Below are positions 17,288 through 26,687 of a stretch of 64,000 nucleotides of DNA, piece after piece. This stretch comes from Robertmurraya massiliosenegalensis JC6 (GTDB lineage Bacteria > Bacillota > Bacilli > Bacillales > Cytobacillaceae): the NCBI RefSeq assembly GCF_000311725.1, contig NZ_HE978514.1:361752-425751 (forward strand). Direction: 5' to 3'. The position numbers and the translations under genes are program-made. The notes under the pieces are model-generated. The model did no database searches and was not told where the DNA came from. It worked only from the letters and a program-made list of their open reading frames with translations. Numbering within the stretch: the stretch's first letter is position 1; every line of letters starts with the position of its first letter.

Positions 17288-17713
17288 TCATGAAACATCC
17301 ATCGTTTCAAATTGAACCTTTGTTTTCAAGACAGACTGTTCTTCTAATCTTCTAGACTGCACAATTTGATTTTCTTCATTTTCTAATAGCTCTATCCAAG
17401 CGTACGTTTCTATTAGATTTGCTTCAAAGGCAGCGTCAATGATCGCCAATTTATAGGCAAAATCAAGATGGTCACCAATGACGATCCCCATCCCTATCGC
17501 TCCTTCTACCTGAACCTTACATTCCGTCACAAAAACTTCCCCTGGATAAAACAAGGTTTTCTTAGAGGTTTCACGTACTTTCATCATCACTAAACCATGG
17601 TCTGGTTCCTGAATGACCTTCACCTCATAGTTGTCACTAATAGTGTTTGCCAATTGTTCTACTAAAGTTCGAGAGCCATTGATTAAGATTTCCGTTCTTC
17701 TTCTTCTTTTCAT
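17288..17713 (-). CDS. phnG: C-P lyase core subunit PhnG
   Basis: First gene of the C-P lyase operon; PhnG is a small subunit of the core complex needed for ribose 1-alkylphosphonate triphosphate formation. The 141 residues begin RRRRTEILINGSR, contain PDHGLVMMKVRETSKKTLFYPGEVFVTECKVQV and GDHLDFAYKLAIIDAAFEAN. Start is ATG about 8 bases after a GGAGG element. The upstream region holds a candidate Pho box and the terminator of the next gene, so transcription of the operon starts here. Confidence 0.94.
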   Translation of the reverse strand: MKRRRRTEILINGSRTLVEQLANTISDNYEVKVIQEPDHGLVMMKVRETSKKTLFYPGEVFVTECKVQVEGAIGMGIVIGDHLDFAYKLAIIDAAFEANLIETYAWIELLENEENQIVQSRRLEEQSVLKTKVQFETMDVS

Positions 17714-17777
17714 CTAAGGGCCTCCGTGTATGTATTTGTTTTACAACTCTAATCTATCTTGTTGCCAAGTGAGTGAA

Positions 17778-17814
17778 CGTTAAAGAATCGTGAAGTTTGT
17801 TTGGGTTTTGTAAA
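17778..17814 (-). promoter_or_regulatory. Candidate Pho box upstream of phnG
   Basis: On the minus strand TTTACA (17809-17814), CAAACA (17798-17803), TTCACG (17789-17794) and TTAACG (17778-17783) are spaced by 5, 3 and 5 bases. A -10-like TAGATT lies 21 bases downstream. This fits a PhoP-activated promoter without a -35 box, 65-100 bases before phnG. Two hexamers deviate from TT(A/T/C)ACA. Confidence 0.5.
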
Positions 17815-17822
17815 GAGGATGC

Positions 17823-17850
17823 AAAAAAAGCCACCATAATTGGTGACTTT
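17823..17850 (-). terminator. Terminator of the 17.9-19.3 kb membrane protein gene
   Basis: On the minus strand GTCACC and GGTGGC pair around an AATTAT loop, flanked by AAAA and followed by seven T's. It insulates the phn operon from the upstream gene. Confidence 0.85.
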
Positions 17851-17864
17851 TCATCTGAGTAAAA

Positions 17865-19304
17865 TTATAGAAAAAACAAGGCTAGAATGGTTCCAGCACT
17901 ACCAAATAAAAGGGCAAAAAATAAATTCCATAGTGATACAAAATATGGATTTGTTTTCAGCATCGAACCCGTTAAAGAAACGCTCAAATTATATGGTCCA
18001 GCTACAGCCGTCGATAAGCTTGACATAATTAAAACAAAACCGATGCTAATTGGTGAAATAGTTGCCATAAGCGGCTTTAAGATTTCACCTAGTATACTGA
18101 AAGTAACCAATGGGTGGAAGCCGACCATAGCGAACAGTAAAAAAATCACTTGAATCATGACAAAAAGAAGAATAGGATATTCTGCTGCTAGTAAAAACGG
18201 ATGTTGCATATATGAAAAAATCGATGTTTCTTTTAGCATCGTAATAAAAAATCCTGCACTTAAAAACAAAAAGAAATAGTTTTGTAGTTTACTTGTGCTT
18301 CTTTGCCAACTTTTTACACTATAACTCAAATATGCCCTAAATCGTTTTATCAATAGGGACCAAGCGATCGAAAAAGGGATAATGACGAGTGTGACTGATG
18401 TAATAAAACCGATATTGGTCCCGTTTCGGAACAAATTGACGCTTGTAATAAAGAGAGCTAAAGCAAAAATCATGATCGCCATTTTTTTATAATTATACAT
18501 TGATAATGGCTCATGGCCACTATCTCCTTTTTCATATAAGTATTTCTTGTATTTTAAGCCTGTTAACCAATCCAATAATAAGAGTAAAAATGAAAGCAAT
18601 AAGAGCCATGGGAGGTAGGTCGTATACCCAACACCTGTCACGTCAACCGTCATCGCAACTAGTAACTCCATTGGACTCCAAATTAAACAAAGACTATACC
18701 CTCTTAAAACGGACTGACTAATCAATTTGTTTTTTACGCGGCTACTGACATTGCTTAAATTTCTTAATAAGGAGTTGATTAATAGTGGCAATGTAGCCAA
18801 ATTTAGAAACGATCCCACTAAAAAAGAAGACAAAGAACCACGATTGTACACTTGACCGAGATGATGAATATTTGCTTTCAATAATTTATTTACATTGTGT
18901 TCATACTTCCCAACTTTAATAATACTTGTGATAAAAGGAAGAACGATGATCAATCCTAATAGGTCTAACATGGAGAGCATTTTAGTAGGAATCGTCAAGA
19001 AAGATTCGTCTGTTATGATGATAATTGCTATCCCAATCAATAAAAAAATGCTGCCCGTATATTTAATAAATTTATCCGTTCTATGAAAAGATATCCCGAT
19101 ACACATAATGGCTAGTATTCCGATAACGTACGTTAGTACATTATTTTGGAGAAATAAGTTAACTAGGTTTAACGCAATCACAAAACTAAAAAGGGAAATC
19201 ACCAAGGATGAATATGTAGAATTCACCTTTATTTTCACTTTGTCTAACCTCGATTCAAACGTATATTTAATGGTATGAGCTTTATGGAGTAATGTCCCGT
19301 TCAT
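17865..19304 (-). CDS. Polytopic membrane protein of unknown function
   Basis: I do not recognise a specific family. The 479 residues form about 12-13 hydrophobic segments with short loops. A soluble N-terminal stretch of about 30 residues is followed by membrane segments. Two halves each hold a conserved-looking reentrant-like region (LISQSVLRGYSLCLIWSPMELLVA and STAVAGPYNLSVSLTGSML), which recalls ion-transporter-superfamily symporters, but this is only a resemblance. It stands between the phn operon and the hexuronate genes, with its own terminator, and no neighbour explains its substrate. Confidence 0.75.
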   Translation of the reverse strand: MNGTLLHKAHTIKYTFESRLDKVKIKVNSTYSSLVISLFSFVIALNLVNLFLQNNVLTYVIGILAIMCIGISFHRTDKFIKYTGSIFLLIGIAIIIITDESFLTIPTKMLSMLDLLGLIIVLPFITSIIKVGKYEHNVNKLLKANIHHLGQVYNRGSLSSFLVGSFLNLATLPLLINSLLRNLSNVSSRVKNKLISQSVLRGYSLCLIWSPMELLVAMTVDVTGVGYTTYLPWLLLLSFLLLLLDWLTGLKYKKYLYEKGDSGHEPLSMYNYKKMAIMIFALALFITSVNLFRNGTNIGFITSVTLVIIPFSIAWSLLIKRFRAYLSYSVKSWQRSTSKLQNYFFLFLSAGFFITMLKETSIFSYMQHPFLLAAEYPILLFVMIQVIFLLFAMVGFHPLVTFSILGEILKPLMATISPISIGFVLIMSSLSTAVAGPYNLSVSLTGSMLKTNPYFVSLWNLFFALLFGSAGTILALFFL

Positions 19305-19364
19305 TATTATCGATTAATCGCCGGAATGGGTATCGGAGCAGGGCGTGAATCCAAATCGCGACTG

Positions 19365-19475
19365 GAATTCGGACTCTATTTTGCTTTTCTTCTTCGTTCC
19401 AGTCCGAATAGAACTTGTAATCGGACTTCTTTCTACGCTACACCCTTGCTCATGTCCGAATCAAAATAAGACTCC
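19365..19475. repeat. Intergenic stretch with alternating TCGGACT/AGTCCGA words
   Basis: TTCGGACT (near 19368), AGTCCGAAT (19401), ATCGGACTT (near 19420) and TGTCCGAATC (near 19453) alternate in orientation between the membrane-protein gene and eda. They are not evenly spaced. CTATTTTG near 19376 and CAAAATAAG near 19462 add to the inverted character. It looks like a degenerate dispersed repeat; function unknown. Confidence 0.45.
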
Positions 19476-19492
19476 ATTTTCTAGATATAGCG

Positions 19493-19515
19493 AAAGGGCG
19501 CATTATGCGCCCCTA
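19493..19515 (-). terminator. Terminator after eda
   Basis: GGGCGCATTATGCGCCC forms a compact hairpin with A/T tracts on either side, directly after the eda stop codon, ending the SDR-uxaC-kdgK-eda transcript. Confidence 0.75.
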
Positions 19516-19522
19516 ATTTTTA

Positions 19523-20167
19523 TCACTTTGATTCTCTAGCCCGTTTTACTTCTTCAACAAACTGACTTGCTTTTAATGTAACTTTTTTACAGTATTCCTC
19601 ATTAATATCTTGTTTCATATCAACAAGTGTACTACCAGCGCCAGCAGCCACAGCACCTGCACGGATATACTCTCCAACATTGGAAACATCAATTCCACCA
19701 GTTGGCATTAATGGGATATGCGGAAGTGGTCCTCGCATATCCTTAAAGAAACGGGGTCCTAGTAAATTAGCAGGGAATACTTTGATTAAGTCAGCTCCGT
19801 TTTCATAAGCAGTTAAAATTTCTGTTGGTGTAAACGCACCAGGAACACTCACGACACCGTATCTTTTTGTCATCTTAATGGTCTCAACATTAACGACCGG
19901 TGAAAAAACAAATTTTGCCCCAGCCATGATCGATGCTCTTGCCGTCTCTGGATCTAGGACGGTTCCAACACCTACGATTACCTCGTCTTTTAACTCATCA
20001 GCAACCATCTCGACTAATGATAAGATTTTGGGAGTTTCCACTGTTAATTCAAGTGCTTTAACGCCGCCAGCGCTCAATGCTCTTGCAACTGGAATGATAT
20101 TATCCTTATTAGCTCCACGAATAACTGCAACAATTCCACTATCTTTAATCTGATCAATAAGATTCAT
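19523..20167 (-). CDS. eda: 2-dehydro-3-deoxy-phosphogluconate (KDPG) aldolase
   Basis: A class I aldolase that splits KDPG into pyruvate and glyceraldehyde 3-phosphate, the last step of the glucuronate pathway. It has the DSGIVAVIRG start, the catalytic Glu in ALELTVETP, GVGTVLDPETA and the Schiff-base lysine in ADLIKVFPA. The ATG at 20167 is chosen because GGTGGAGG precedes it; the longer reading would translate the ribosome binding site. It lies 32 bp after kdgK at the end of the operon. Confidence 0.95.
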   Translation of the reverse strand: MNLIDQIKDSGIVAVIRGANKDNIIPVARALSAGGVKALELTVETPKILSLVEMVADELKDEVIVGVGTVLDPETARASIMAGAKFVFSPVVNVETIKMTKRYGVVSVPGAFTPTEILTAYENGADLIKVFPANLLGPRFFKDMRGPLPHIPLMPTGGIDVSNVGEYIRAGAVAAGAGSTLVDMKQDINEEYCKKVTLKASQFVEEVKRARESK

Positions 20168-20199
20168 AGTACCTCCACCAAGCCTTTTTTTCAAAAATA

Positions 20200-21147
20200 T
20201 TATCGGTTAATATCGTCTCCAGTTGAATGGAAAAAACGGAACAACTCATCTCGATCTGGTAAACTTTCAAAGTCACCTTCTACTTGTGTCGCAATCGCTC
20301 CGACTGCATTTCCACGTTCAACAACCTTTTCAAGTTCCATGCCATCGAGTAATCCTGAAATAATTCCAGCAGCAAAACCATCGCCAGCACCAACTGGATC
20401 AATGACTGTTTTGACTGGAAAACCATGGACGAGCTTTACTTCATCTTTTGTACCATAATATGCACCCTTTGCTCCTACTTTTAGGATGACAACGGTAGCA
20501 CCTTGATTTAAAAAGAGCTGACAAAGCTTATTAGGATCCTCTTCACCGAACATAAATTTCCCTTCATCAACACCAGGAAGAACAATGTCTGCTAAACCAG
20601 ACAGTTCAAGTAACACTCTTCTTGCTTCTTCTTCCGACCATAGTTTTTTTCGAAGATTAGGATCAAAGATTATCTTTACCCCATGTTCTTTTGCGATATG
20701 GATGGCACGCAAAACGGCTTCGTAACAGCTTTTACTTAATGCGGGCGTTATACCTGTGAGATGCAAAAACTTCGCCCTTTTTATATAATCTGGATTTATA
20801 TCCTTTAGAGAAAGATGACTCGCTGCCGAGTTTTTTCTATAATATTGCACACGTACATCCCCGCCATGACGAATCTCTTTAAAATAGATTCCAGTAGAGG
20901 CATTCTCATCATATTTCACCTGAGATACATCGACACCTTCTCCACGGATAAATGAAAGTAATGATTTCCCGAATTCATCGTCTCCAACCTTACTAATCCA
21001 ACCAACATCATGTCCTAAACGTGTTAAACCAATCGCCACATTGGTTTCGGCACCACCAAATTTTCGCGAATACGTATGAGCATATCTCATTAGCGGAGAG
21101 GTAGGAGTGAAGACAACCATTGATTCTCCTATCGTTACAACGTCCAT
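20200..21147 (-). CDS. kdgK: 2-keto-3-deoxygluconate kinase (PfkB family)
   Basis: Phosphorylates 2-keto-3-deoxygluconate to KDPG in the cytoplasm. It is a ribokinase/PfkB-fold protein with the N-terminal RKFGGAETNVAIGLTRLGHDVGW signature and the C-terminal ATP-site motif DPVGAGDGFAAG, whose Asp is the catalytic base. Three ATG codons follow the GGAGGA sequence; the third (21147), 7 bases away, gives the best spacing. Its position between uxaC and eda supports the KDG specificity. Confidence 0.92.
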   Translation of the reverse strand: MDVVTIGESMVVFTPTSPLMRYAHTYSRKFGGAETNVAIGLTRLGHDVGWISKVGDDEFGKSLLSFIRGEGVDVSQVKYDENASTGIYFKEIRHGGDVRVQYYRKNSAASHLSLKDINPDYIKRAKFLHLTGITPALSKSCYEAVLRAIHIAKEHGVKIIFDPNLRKKLWSEEEARRVLLELSGLADIVLPGVDEGKFMFGEEDPNKLCQLFLNQGATVVILKVGAKGAYYGTKDEVKLVHGFPVKTVIDPVGAGDGFAAGIISGLLDGMELEKVVERGNAVGAIATQVEGDFESLPDRDELFRFFHSTGDDINR

Positions 21148-21240
21148 CATCATTCCTCCGAACATGTATTTATTCTTTCACGAGGTTAACGACAAAGATG
21201 GGATACTCCTATTCAGTCAACCTTGCGTCATGCTTTCATT

Positions 21241-22647
21241 TTAAACGGTGGAAACTTCCATGTAATTTTTAATATTGTTGTAGCAAATATTTTCAATCAT
21301 GTTACCCAAGTAATCAAAGTCGGCTGGGTATTCACCATTTTCGACCCAGTTTCCAATCACATTACAGAGGATTCTTCTAAAATACTCATGTCTCGGATAG
21401 GAAAGAAAGCTTCTCGAATCAGTGACCATTCCTACAAATCTTGAAAGAACTCCTAAATTGGCAAGTGCTTTGATTTGCTCTTCCATCCCGTCTCGATTAT
21501 CGTTAAACCACCATGCTGTACCAAATTGGATTTTGCCTGGAATATCGGCTTGAAAATTCCCAACCATTGAACCAATCATATAATTATCACGAGGATTTAA
21601 ATTGTAAATAATTGTTTTTGGTAAAGATGAATCCTTTTCCAACTCATCTAAAAGTGCAGAAAGTTCTTCCCCATAAGTGAAGTCAGCGATGGAGTCAAAT
21701 CCAGTATTCCGACCCACTGAATTTAACATTTTCGTATTGTTATTTCTTAAGCCACCAATATGGAGCTGCATAGCCCAACCATGCTCTTTATACATTTTTC
21801 CTAAATGGATTAGAATTTCTGTTTTTAACTTGACGATTTCTTCATGCGAAAGCTCAGACCCTGTTAATCTTTTTTGAAAGATTTCTTGCACCTCAGTTTC
21901 TGTCCCTTTTAAAAAGAATGAAGCATCTAATCCATGATCCGATAATCGACCACCGACTTCATGAAAAAAACGAACACGTTCTTTTAATGCATTTAAAAAG
22001 CTTCCAAAGTTATCAATAGTAATTCCAGTAAGGGTTTGAAGCTTTTCAACCCAATCTGTAAAACTATCTAACTCAACATTCAAGGCACCATCAGGACGAA
22101 AAGTAGGCAATACCTCAACATCAAAGTTCGGATCATTTTTTAATTGTTGATGATATTCTAAACTATCTAGCGGATCATCGGTTGTACACAACGCTTTAAC
22201 ATTGAATTTATTTAAGAGCTCCCGTGCGGAAAATGACTCTAGCTCAATAACAGCATTACTCTTTTCCCAAATCTTTTCTGCTGTTTTTTCATTAAGAATA
22301 TCAAACAAATCAAAGCATCTTTGAAGCTCTAGATGAGTCCAGTGATAGAGTGGATTTCCGATACAATGAGGGATCGTTTCTGCCCATCTTTTAAATTTTT
22401 CCTTATCTGATTTACTGCCAGTGATATACTCTTCATTGATTCCATTCGCTCGAAGTGCTCTCCATTTGTAATGGTCCCCGTCAAGCCACACATCTGTAAT
22501 ATTTCTAAATCTCTTATTTTCAGCGATTTCTTGTGCTGATAAGTGACAGTGATAATCATAAATAGGCATATCCTTCGCATATTCATGAAATAATTTTTTT
22601 GCGCTTTTTGTTTCTAATAAAAAATCTTCATCCATAAAGGCCTTCAA
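21241..22647 (-). CDS. uxaC: Glucuronate (uronate) isomerase
   Basis: Isomerises D-glucuronate to D-fructuronate (and galacturonate to tagaturonate); first cytoplasmic step of the pathway. The 468 residues match the family. The metal-site motif YDYHCHLSAQEIAENK lies near residue 30, and WAMQLHIGGLRNNNTKM and FVGMVTDSRSFLSYPRHEYFRRI are typical. Translation most likely starts at TTG (22647), 8 bases after AGGAGGT. It lies 39 bp behind the SDR gene and 93 bp before kdgK. Confidence 0.95.
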   Translation of the reverse strand: MKAFMDEDFLLETKSAKKLFHEYAKDMPIYDYHCHLSAQEIAENKRFRNITDVWLDGDHYKWRALRANGINEEYITGSKSDKEKFKRWAETIPHCIGNPLYHWTHLELQRCFDLFDILNEKTAEKIWEKSNAVIELESFSARELLNKFNVKALCTTDDPLDSLEYHQQLKNDPNFDVEVLPTFRPDGALNVELDSFTDWVEKLQTLTGITIDNFGSFLNALKERVRFFHEVGGRLSDHGLDASFFLKGTETEVQEIFQKRLTGSELSHEEIVKLKTEILIHLGKMYKEHGWAMQLHIGGLRNNNTKMLNSVGRNTGFDSIADFTYGEELSALLDELEKDSSLPKTIIYNLNPRDNYMIGSMVGNFQADIPGKIQFGTAWWFNDNRDGMEEQIKALANLGVLSRFVGMVTDSRSFLSYPRHEYFRRILCNVIGNWVENGEYPADFDYLGNMIENICYNNIKNYMEVSTV

Positions 22648-22686
22648 AAAAATCTACCTCCTACAAGCTGTGCTAAAATTTTGGAA

Positions 22687-23442
22687 TTAGTCCATTAGTA
22701 GTCCGCCATTGACTTCGATTACTTCACCAGTAATATAGCTTGCTGCATCAGAGGCTAGAAATAGAATAGCGCCAACCATTTCCTCTGGCGCTCCAACGCG
22801 ACCCATCGGAATTTGCTTTGCCATGTTTTGCTTCATTTCTTCCGATGTGTTTGAATGAAAAGGGGTGCCGATAAAACCAGGTGCAATTCCATTGACATAA
22901 ATATGATCTTCTATCAATTCTTTCGCTAATCCACGTGTAAATGTGCTTAAACCACCTTTTGCCGAGGCATACGCGACAGCACCACCTCCACCGCCGTTTC
23001 GTGCAGCAATGGAAGTGACATTAATAATCTTGCCTGTTTCCTGTTTCTTCATCAGCGGCAATACAGCCTTTGTCACTAGAAAGGCAGACTTTAAATTCAC
23101 ATTGAAGACACGATCCCATAACTCTTCATCCATATCCTCAATTTTACTGCGCTGTACCATGGAACCGGCGTTATTAACTAAAATATCTACTCTACCGAAT
23201 GCTTTTTCAATTTTTACGACCATTTCGTTGATTTGCTGAGCATCTGTGACATCTCCAGTCACTAATAACGCCTTATTTCCTTTAGCGATAATTTCTTGTA
23301 CAAGCTTTTCCGCTTCTGAGATATTGCGATTCCCGTGTACAATGACAGAAGCGCCTTGCTCTGAAAACCCTAAAACAATTGATTTTCCGATCCCAGAACT
23401 GCTACCAGTAACAAATACTACTTTATCTTGAAATGAGTACAT
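22687..23442 (-). CDS. SDR family oxidoreductase in the hexuronate operon
   Basis: A classical short-chain dehydrogenase of 251 residues with the NAD(P)-binding TGSSSGIGKS (residues 11-20), the NNAG motif, the catalytic Ser in NVTSIAARNG and YxxxK in YASAKGG. FabG/KduD-type in overall form. Its place at the head of the uxaC-kdgK-eda group suggests a uronate-derived substrate, for example a keto-deoxy sugar acid, but the sequence alone does not fix it. Start ATG with GGAGTGA upstream. Confidence 0.88.
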   Translation of the reverse strand: MYSFQDKVVFVTGSSSGIGKSIVLGFSEQGASVIVHGNRNISEAEKLVQEIIAKGNKALLVTGDVTDAQQINEMVVKIEKAFGRVDILVNNAGSMVQRSKIEDMDEELWDRVFNVNLKSAFLVTKAVLPLMKKQETGKIINVTSIAARNGGGGGAVAYASAKGGLSTFTRGLAKELIEDHIYVNGIAPGFIGTPFHSNTSEEMKQNMAKQIPMGRVGAPEEMVGAILFLASDAASYITGEVIEVNGGLLMD

Positions 23443-23583
23443 CCGATCACTCCGTTTATTTATTCAAAATACATTCGTTGTTTTCGAAATGAATGTTTTT
23501 TCATAAATGTCCAAATTTTTTCTTTAAAAAATCTAGAGCCGACATTTACGCTTTGTACTAGTTTCAGAAGTCACATATATTTT

Positions 23584-23639
23584 TGCACGGCACTTTTCGC
23601 TACTTCTACAAAACAACAATAGATGTGGAAAGAGCCTTT
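23584..23639. repeat. Dispersed repeat B, partial copy
   Basis: GCACGGCACTTTTCGCTACTTCT followed by ACAACAATAGATGTGGAAAG and AGCC parallels a longer copy at 42859-42967 (GCGACGGCACTTTTCGCTTC ... CAGCAATGTTTGCGAAAAGA). It is non-coding, in the gap between the TRAP genes and the SDR operon. Confidence 0.6.
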
Positions 23640-23664
23640 ATTTTTCTCAGAGTTATCCCATGAA

Positions 23665-24945
23665 CTACATCAATAGATTTGGTAAGAATGTAACAATTTG
23701 CGGGAACAAAGCCAGGATAGCTACGAGTAAAATAACTCCTGCCATAAATGGCCAAGATTCTTTCACGTATTCTTCTACCGATACATCCGTCAAGGAACAT
23801 ACCGTATACATCGTCACCCCTACTGGTGGAGTCATACCTCCCATTGTTACAAGAGTCATCATGAGAATCCCGAAGTGAACTGGATCCACTCCAATTTGAG
23901 TGATAATAGGTAAGAAAATCGGTGTTAATAATAAAACGATAACCGTAGATTCGATAAACATTCCGATTATTAGTAAGAACAATAACACTAATAATAAAAT
24001 TAATGTTGGGCTTGAAGTGAGACCAATAATAAATTCTGCAGCCGTCCTCGGTAGTTGATTATACGTAATTAAATAGCCGAGAATCGCAGATGTTGAAATG
24101 ATTAGTAAAATCATCGCATTATCCATTACTGACTGTTTTACTGCATCCTTAAATTTCTTCCAATCTAATTCTTTATGAATAAAGAAACCTATTACTAATG
24201 CATAGACAACAGCGAATGAACCTGCTTCAGATGCCGTAAATACACCGAAACGAATTCCAACAATTAGAATGACTGGGAATAAAAGCGCCCAAATACTCGC
24301 CTTCAACGCACTCATTACTTCTTTAAAAGTAGCTCGCTTTGGACGGTCGATAGAGTCATAGCCTCTCTTTTTCGCAATTGTATAGGCAACAATCATCAAG
24401 AAGGTCATCATTAATATTCCAGGAATAATACCAGCTAAAAATAGCTTTCCAATCGAAACTTCCCCTACATATCCGTATAAGATAAGTCCAATACTTGGTG
24501 GAATTGTAGCTGTAATTAATGAACTAAATGCAATAACACCTACTGAATAACCACCAGAATATCCTCGATCAATCATTTTGCGTCCAAGTATTCTACTTTG
24601 CATGGCCGCATCCGCATTGGCAGATCCTGATATCCCTCCCATGATTGTACTGAGTACAATTGAGACATGGGCTAAACTACCTTGAATATGACCTGTCAAT
24701 GCGTTTGAAAAACGAATTAATCTTGAAGTAATACCCGCTGAATTCATTAAGTTACCAGCTAATATAAAAAACGGAACAGCTAACAATGGAAAAGATTGCG
24801 TCCCGGAAACCATGCGCTGAACCGTAATCGAAATCGGCAAATTCGGTTCAAATAAGAAATAAGATAAACTAGCAATTCCTATTGCAAAAGCAACAGGCAT
24901 ATTAAGGAAAAGCAGTATGAAAAAGATAACTGCTAACAGTATCAT
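23665..24945 (-). CDS. dctM: TRAP transporter large permease subunit (DctM)
   Basis: The catalytic membrane subunit of a tripartite ATP-independent periplasmic-type transporter; Na+-coupled uptake of organic acids. The 426 residues make about 12 membrane segments. Typical DctM blocks are PFFILAGNLMNSAGIT, GGISGSANADAAM and MGGMTPPVGVTMYTVCSLTDVS. It lies last in DctP-DctQ-DctM order, 25 bp after dctQ. The surrounding uronate genes suggest glucuronate or a relative as substrate (inference). Confidence 0.95.
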   Translation of the reverse strand: MILLAVIFFILLFLNMPVAFAIGIASLSYFLFEPNLPISITVQRMVSGTQSFPLLAVPFFILAGNLMNSAGITSRLIRFSNALTGHIQGSLAHVSIVLSTIMGGISGSANADAAMQSRILGRKMIDRGYSGGYSVGVIAFSSLITATIPPSIGLILYGYVGEVSIGKLFLAGIIPGILMMTFLMIVAYTIAKKRGYDSIDRPKRATFKEVMSALKASIWALLFPVILIVGIRFGVFTASEAGSFAVVYALVIGFFIHKELDWKKFKDAVKQSVMDNAMILLIISTSAILGYLITYNQLPRTAAEFIIGLTSSPTLILLLVLLFLLIIGMFIESTVIVLLLTPIFLPIITQIGVDPVHFGILMMTLVTMGGMTPPVGVTMYTVCSLTDVSVEEYVKESWPFMAGVILLVAILALFPQIVTFLPNLLM

Positions 24946-24970
24946 CTGATCTTCCTCCTTTCTTCAATTT

Positions 24971-25438
24971 CTATGCGAATTGTTTTTTTATTAGTTTTGA
25001 AGTGTGAATAAGAAGTGTAATGATCATTAAAGCAGCTCCAACTGGAACAGCCATCGTTACAAACGAATAGCTAAGTGGTAGGTTATTAATTAACCGTACT
25101 GAATTCTCAATGCTCAGTAACGTTCCATGGTAGCCAACGAATACTAAAAATGAGATCATTAAAAGATTCATGATAATCGCAATGAGATTAGAAAGCTTTT
25201 CTGGTAATCTACTTGTAATAAAGTCAACGCCGATATGCTTTCCTTCTCTTAATGCTTTATTCGCTCCTAAGAAGATAACCCACACAAATAGTAATTGGGC
25301 AAATTCTACAGACCATGAGAGGGGTGCTCCGACCCATCTCATGACCGCAGCTACGAATACAAATAGAACCACACCAACCATTAAACCGCTTGTTAGGATT
25401 GTTTCTAATTTTAGTAGTCCGTGAGTAATATTTTTCAT
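24971..25438 (-). CDS. dctQ: TRAP transporter small permease subunit (DctQ)
   Basis: The four-helix small membrane subunit that pairs with DctM. About 155 residues with four hydrophobic segments and the conserved WVIFLGANKALREGKHIGVDF between helices 2 and 3. The ATG at 25438 is chosen because an earlier in-frame GTG is part of AGGTGAG, the ribosome binding site. It lies 20 bp after dctP. Confidence 0.93.
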   Translation of the reverse strand: MKNITHGLLKLETILTSGLMVGVVLFVFVAAVMRWVGAPLSWSVEFAQLLFVWVIFLGANKALREGKHIGVDFITSRLPEKLSNLIAIIMNLLMISFLVFVGYHGTLLSIENSVRLINNLPLSYSFVTMAVPVGAALMIITLLIHTSKLIKKQFA

Positions 25439-25458
25439 TCTAGCCACTCACCTTTATA

Positions 25459-26475
25459 TTATTTTCCAAGTAGCTCGTTGATTTGCTGACGAAGCTCTTG
25501 GTACCCTTCAAATTTATCGTATACAGCATCTGTTTTTTCTTTGAATAACGCTTTATCTACTTCAATTACTTCTACGCCTTCATCAATCATTTTTTGTTCG
25601 AACTCATCTAACATATTAACCGTGTTTGTAGAAGCTTCATCACCTGCAATAAAGGCTTCTTCTTTTAAAATTTCTTGATATTCAGCTGGAAGTGTTTCCA
25701 TCCATTGTGAACCAACGACTAAACCTGTTAATAATTGGAAGTGTGAAGTTTTAGAGATGTTCGAAATTACTTCTTGTAATTTTGCTCCATAAGTAGCTGG
25801 ATGCTGTGCTTCTGCTCCATCAATTACACCTTGCTGCACTCCAGGATACACTTCAGACCAAGGCATACCAGCAGGACTTGCACCCATTGCCGTGATTGTT
25901 TCAGTCCAAATTGCAGCACCAGGCGTACGTAGTTTTAACCCTTGTAAATCTTCTGGCTTATTAATTGCCTTATTCGTTAATAGGTGACGATCTCCTTGAT
26001 ACCAGTTAAATGAAAGAATTTCCACATCAAAATCATTAACTAACTTCTCTTCCCAACCTTTAAATAAGTCGGACATAACTACTTCTCTTGCTTCTTCATA
26101 GCTGTCAACAATATATGGTGCTGATAAAATGCCAATTTCCGGAACCATTTCTGCTAGACGACCCGTATCAACGATTACTCCAACATTTGCCCCCATAATC
26201 GCTTGTTCAACAATATCCTTGTCTTCTCCTAAAGCACCACTACCATAAATTTCTATAACTACTTTTCCTTCTGTCTTTTCTTCAACAGCAGCTTTGAATG
26301 CTTCCAAACCTTGATAGATTGGATCCGTTGGAGTTAAAGCAGTTCCTAATTTCAATGTGTAAACGTTGTCATTCGAGCCCTCTTTTTCACCATTGCTAGC
26401 CTCTTCTTTATTCCCACAAGCGCTTACAATTACCATTGCAAAAATTAATAATAATGCTAAGATTTTCCCTTTCAT
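25459..26475 (-). CDS. dctP: TRAP transporter substrate-binding lipoprotein (DctP family)
   Basis: An extracellular solute-binding protein anchored as a lipoprotein: signal KGKILALLLIFAMVIVSAC, lipobox Cys near residue 20. The mature part starts TLKLGTALTPTDPIYQGLEAF and contains the DctP-family LKLRTPGAAIWTETITAMGASP, with the substrate-contacting Arg in LRTP, and PWSEVYPGVQQGVIDGAE. The ATG at 26475 follows AAGGAGG. Uptake of hexuronate is inferred from the neighbours. Confidence 0.93.
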   Translation of the reverse strand: MKGKILALLLIFAMVIVSACGNKEEASNGEKEGSNDNVYTLKLGTALTPTDPIYQGLEAFKAAVEEKTEGKVVIEIYGSGALGEDKDIVEQAIMGANVGVIVDTGRLAEMVPEIGILSAPYIVDSYEEAREVVMSDLFKGWEEKLVNDFDVEILSFNWYQGDRHLLTNKAINKPEDLQGLKLRTPGAAIWTETITAMGASPAGMPWSEVYPGVQQGVIDGAEAQHPATYGAKLQEVISNISKTSHFQLLTGLVVGSQWMETLPAEYQEILKEEAFIAGDEASTNTVNMLDEFEQKMIDEGVEVIEVDKALFKEKTDAVYDKFEGYQELRQQINELLGK

Positions 26476-26687
26476 CGTTAAGGTCCTCCTTAAAATATAA
26501 ATAATAGATTGTTTTAAGACATTTAACAAAAGATACCGCTTTCATCGAAAACGCCACAGTTAACCGCATAATTCTCCATGTAGACGAATCTACACTGACA
26601 CTTTTCATATATAACCACTGCTGTGATGTTTAAGTAAAAATCAGCTCCTCGATTTTTACAAATCACCACATTCTATACGAAACAGCA

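Noticed and set aside
26580-26593. Small inverted repeat GTAGA-CGAA-TCTAC before dctP
   Set aside because: Short, not linked to a promoter, and no second copy near the other operon genes.
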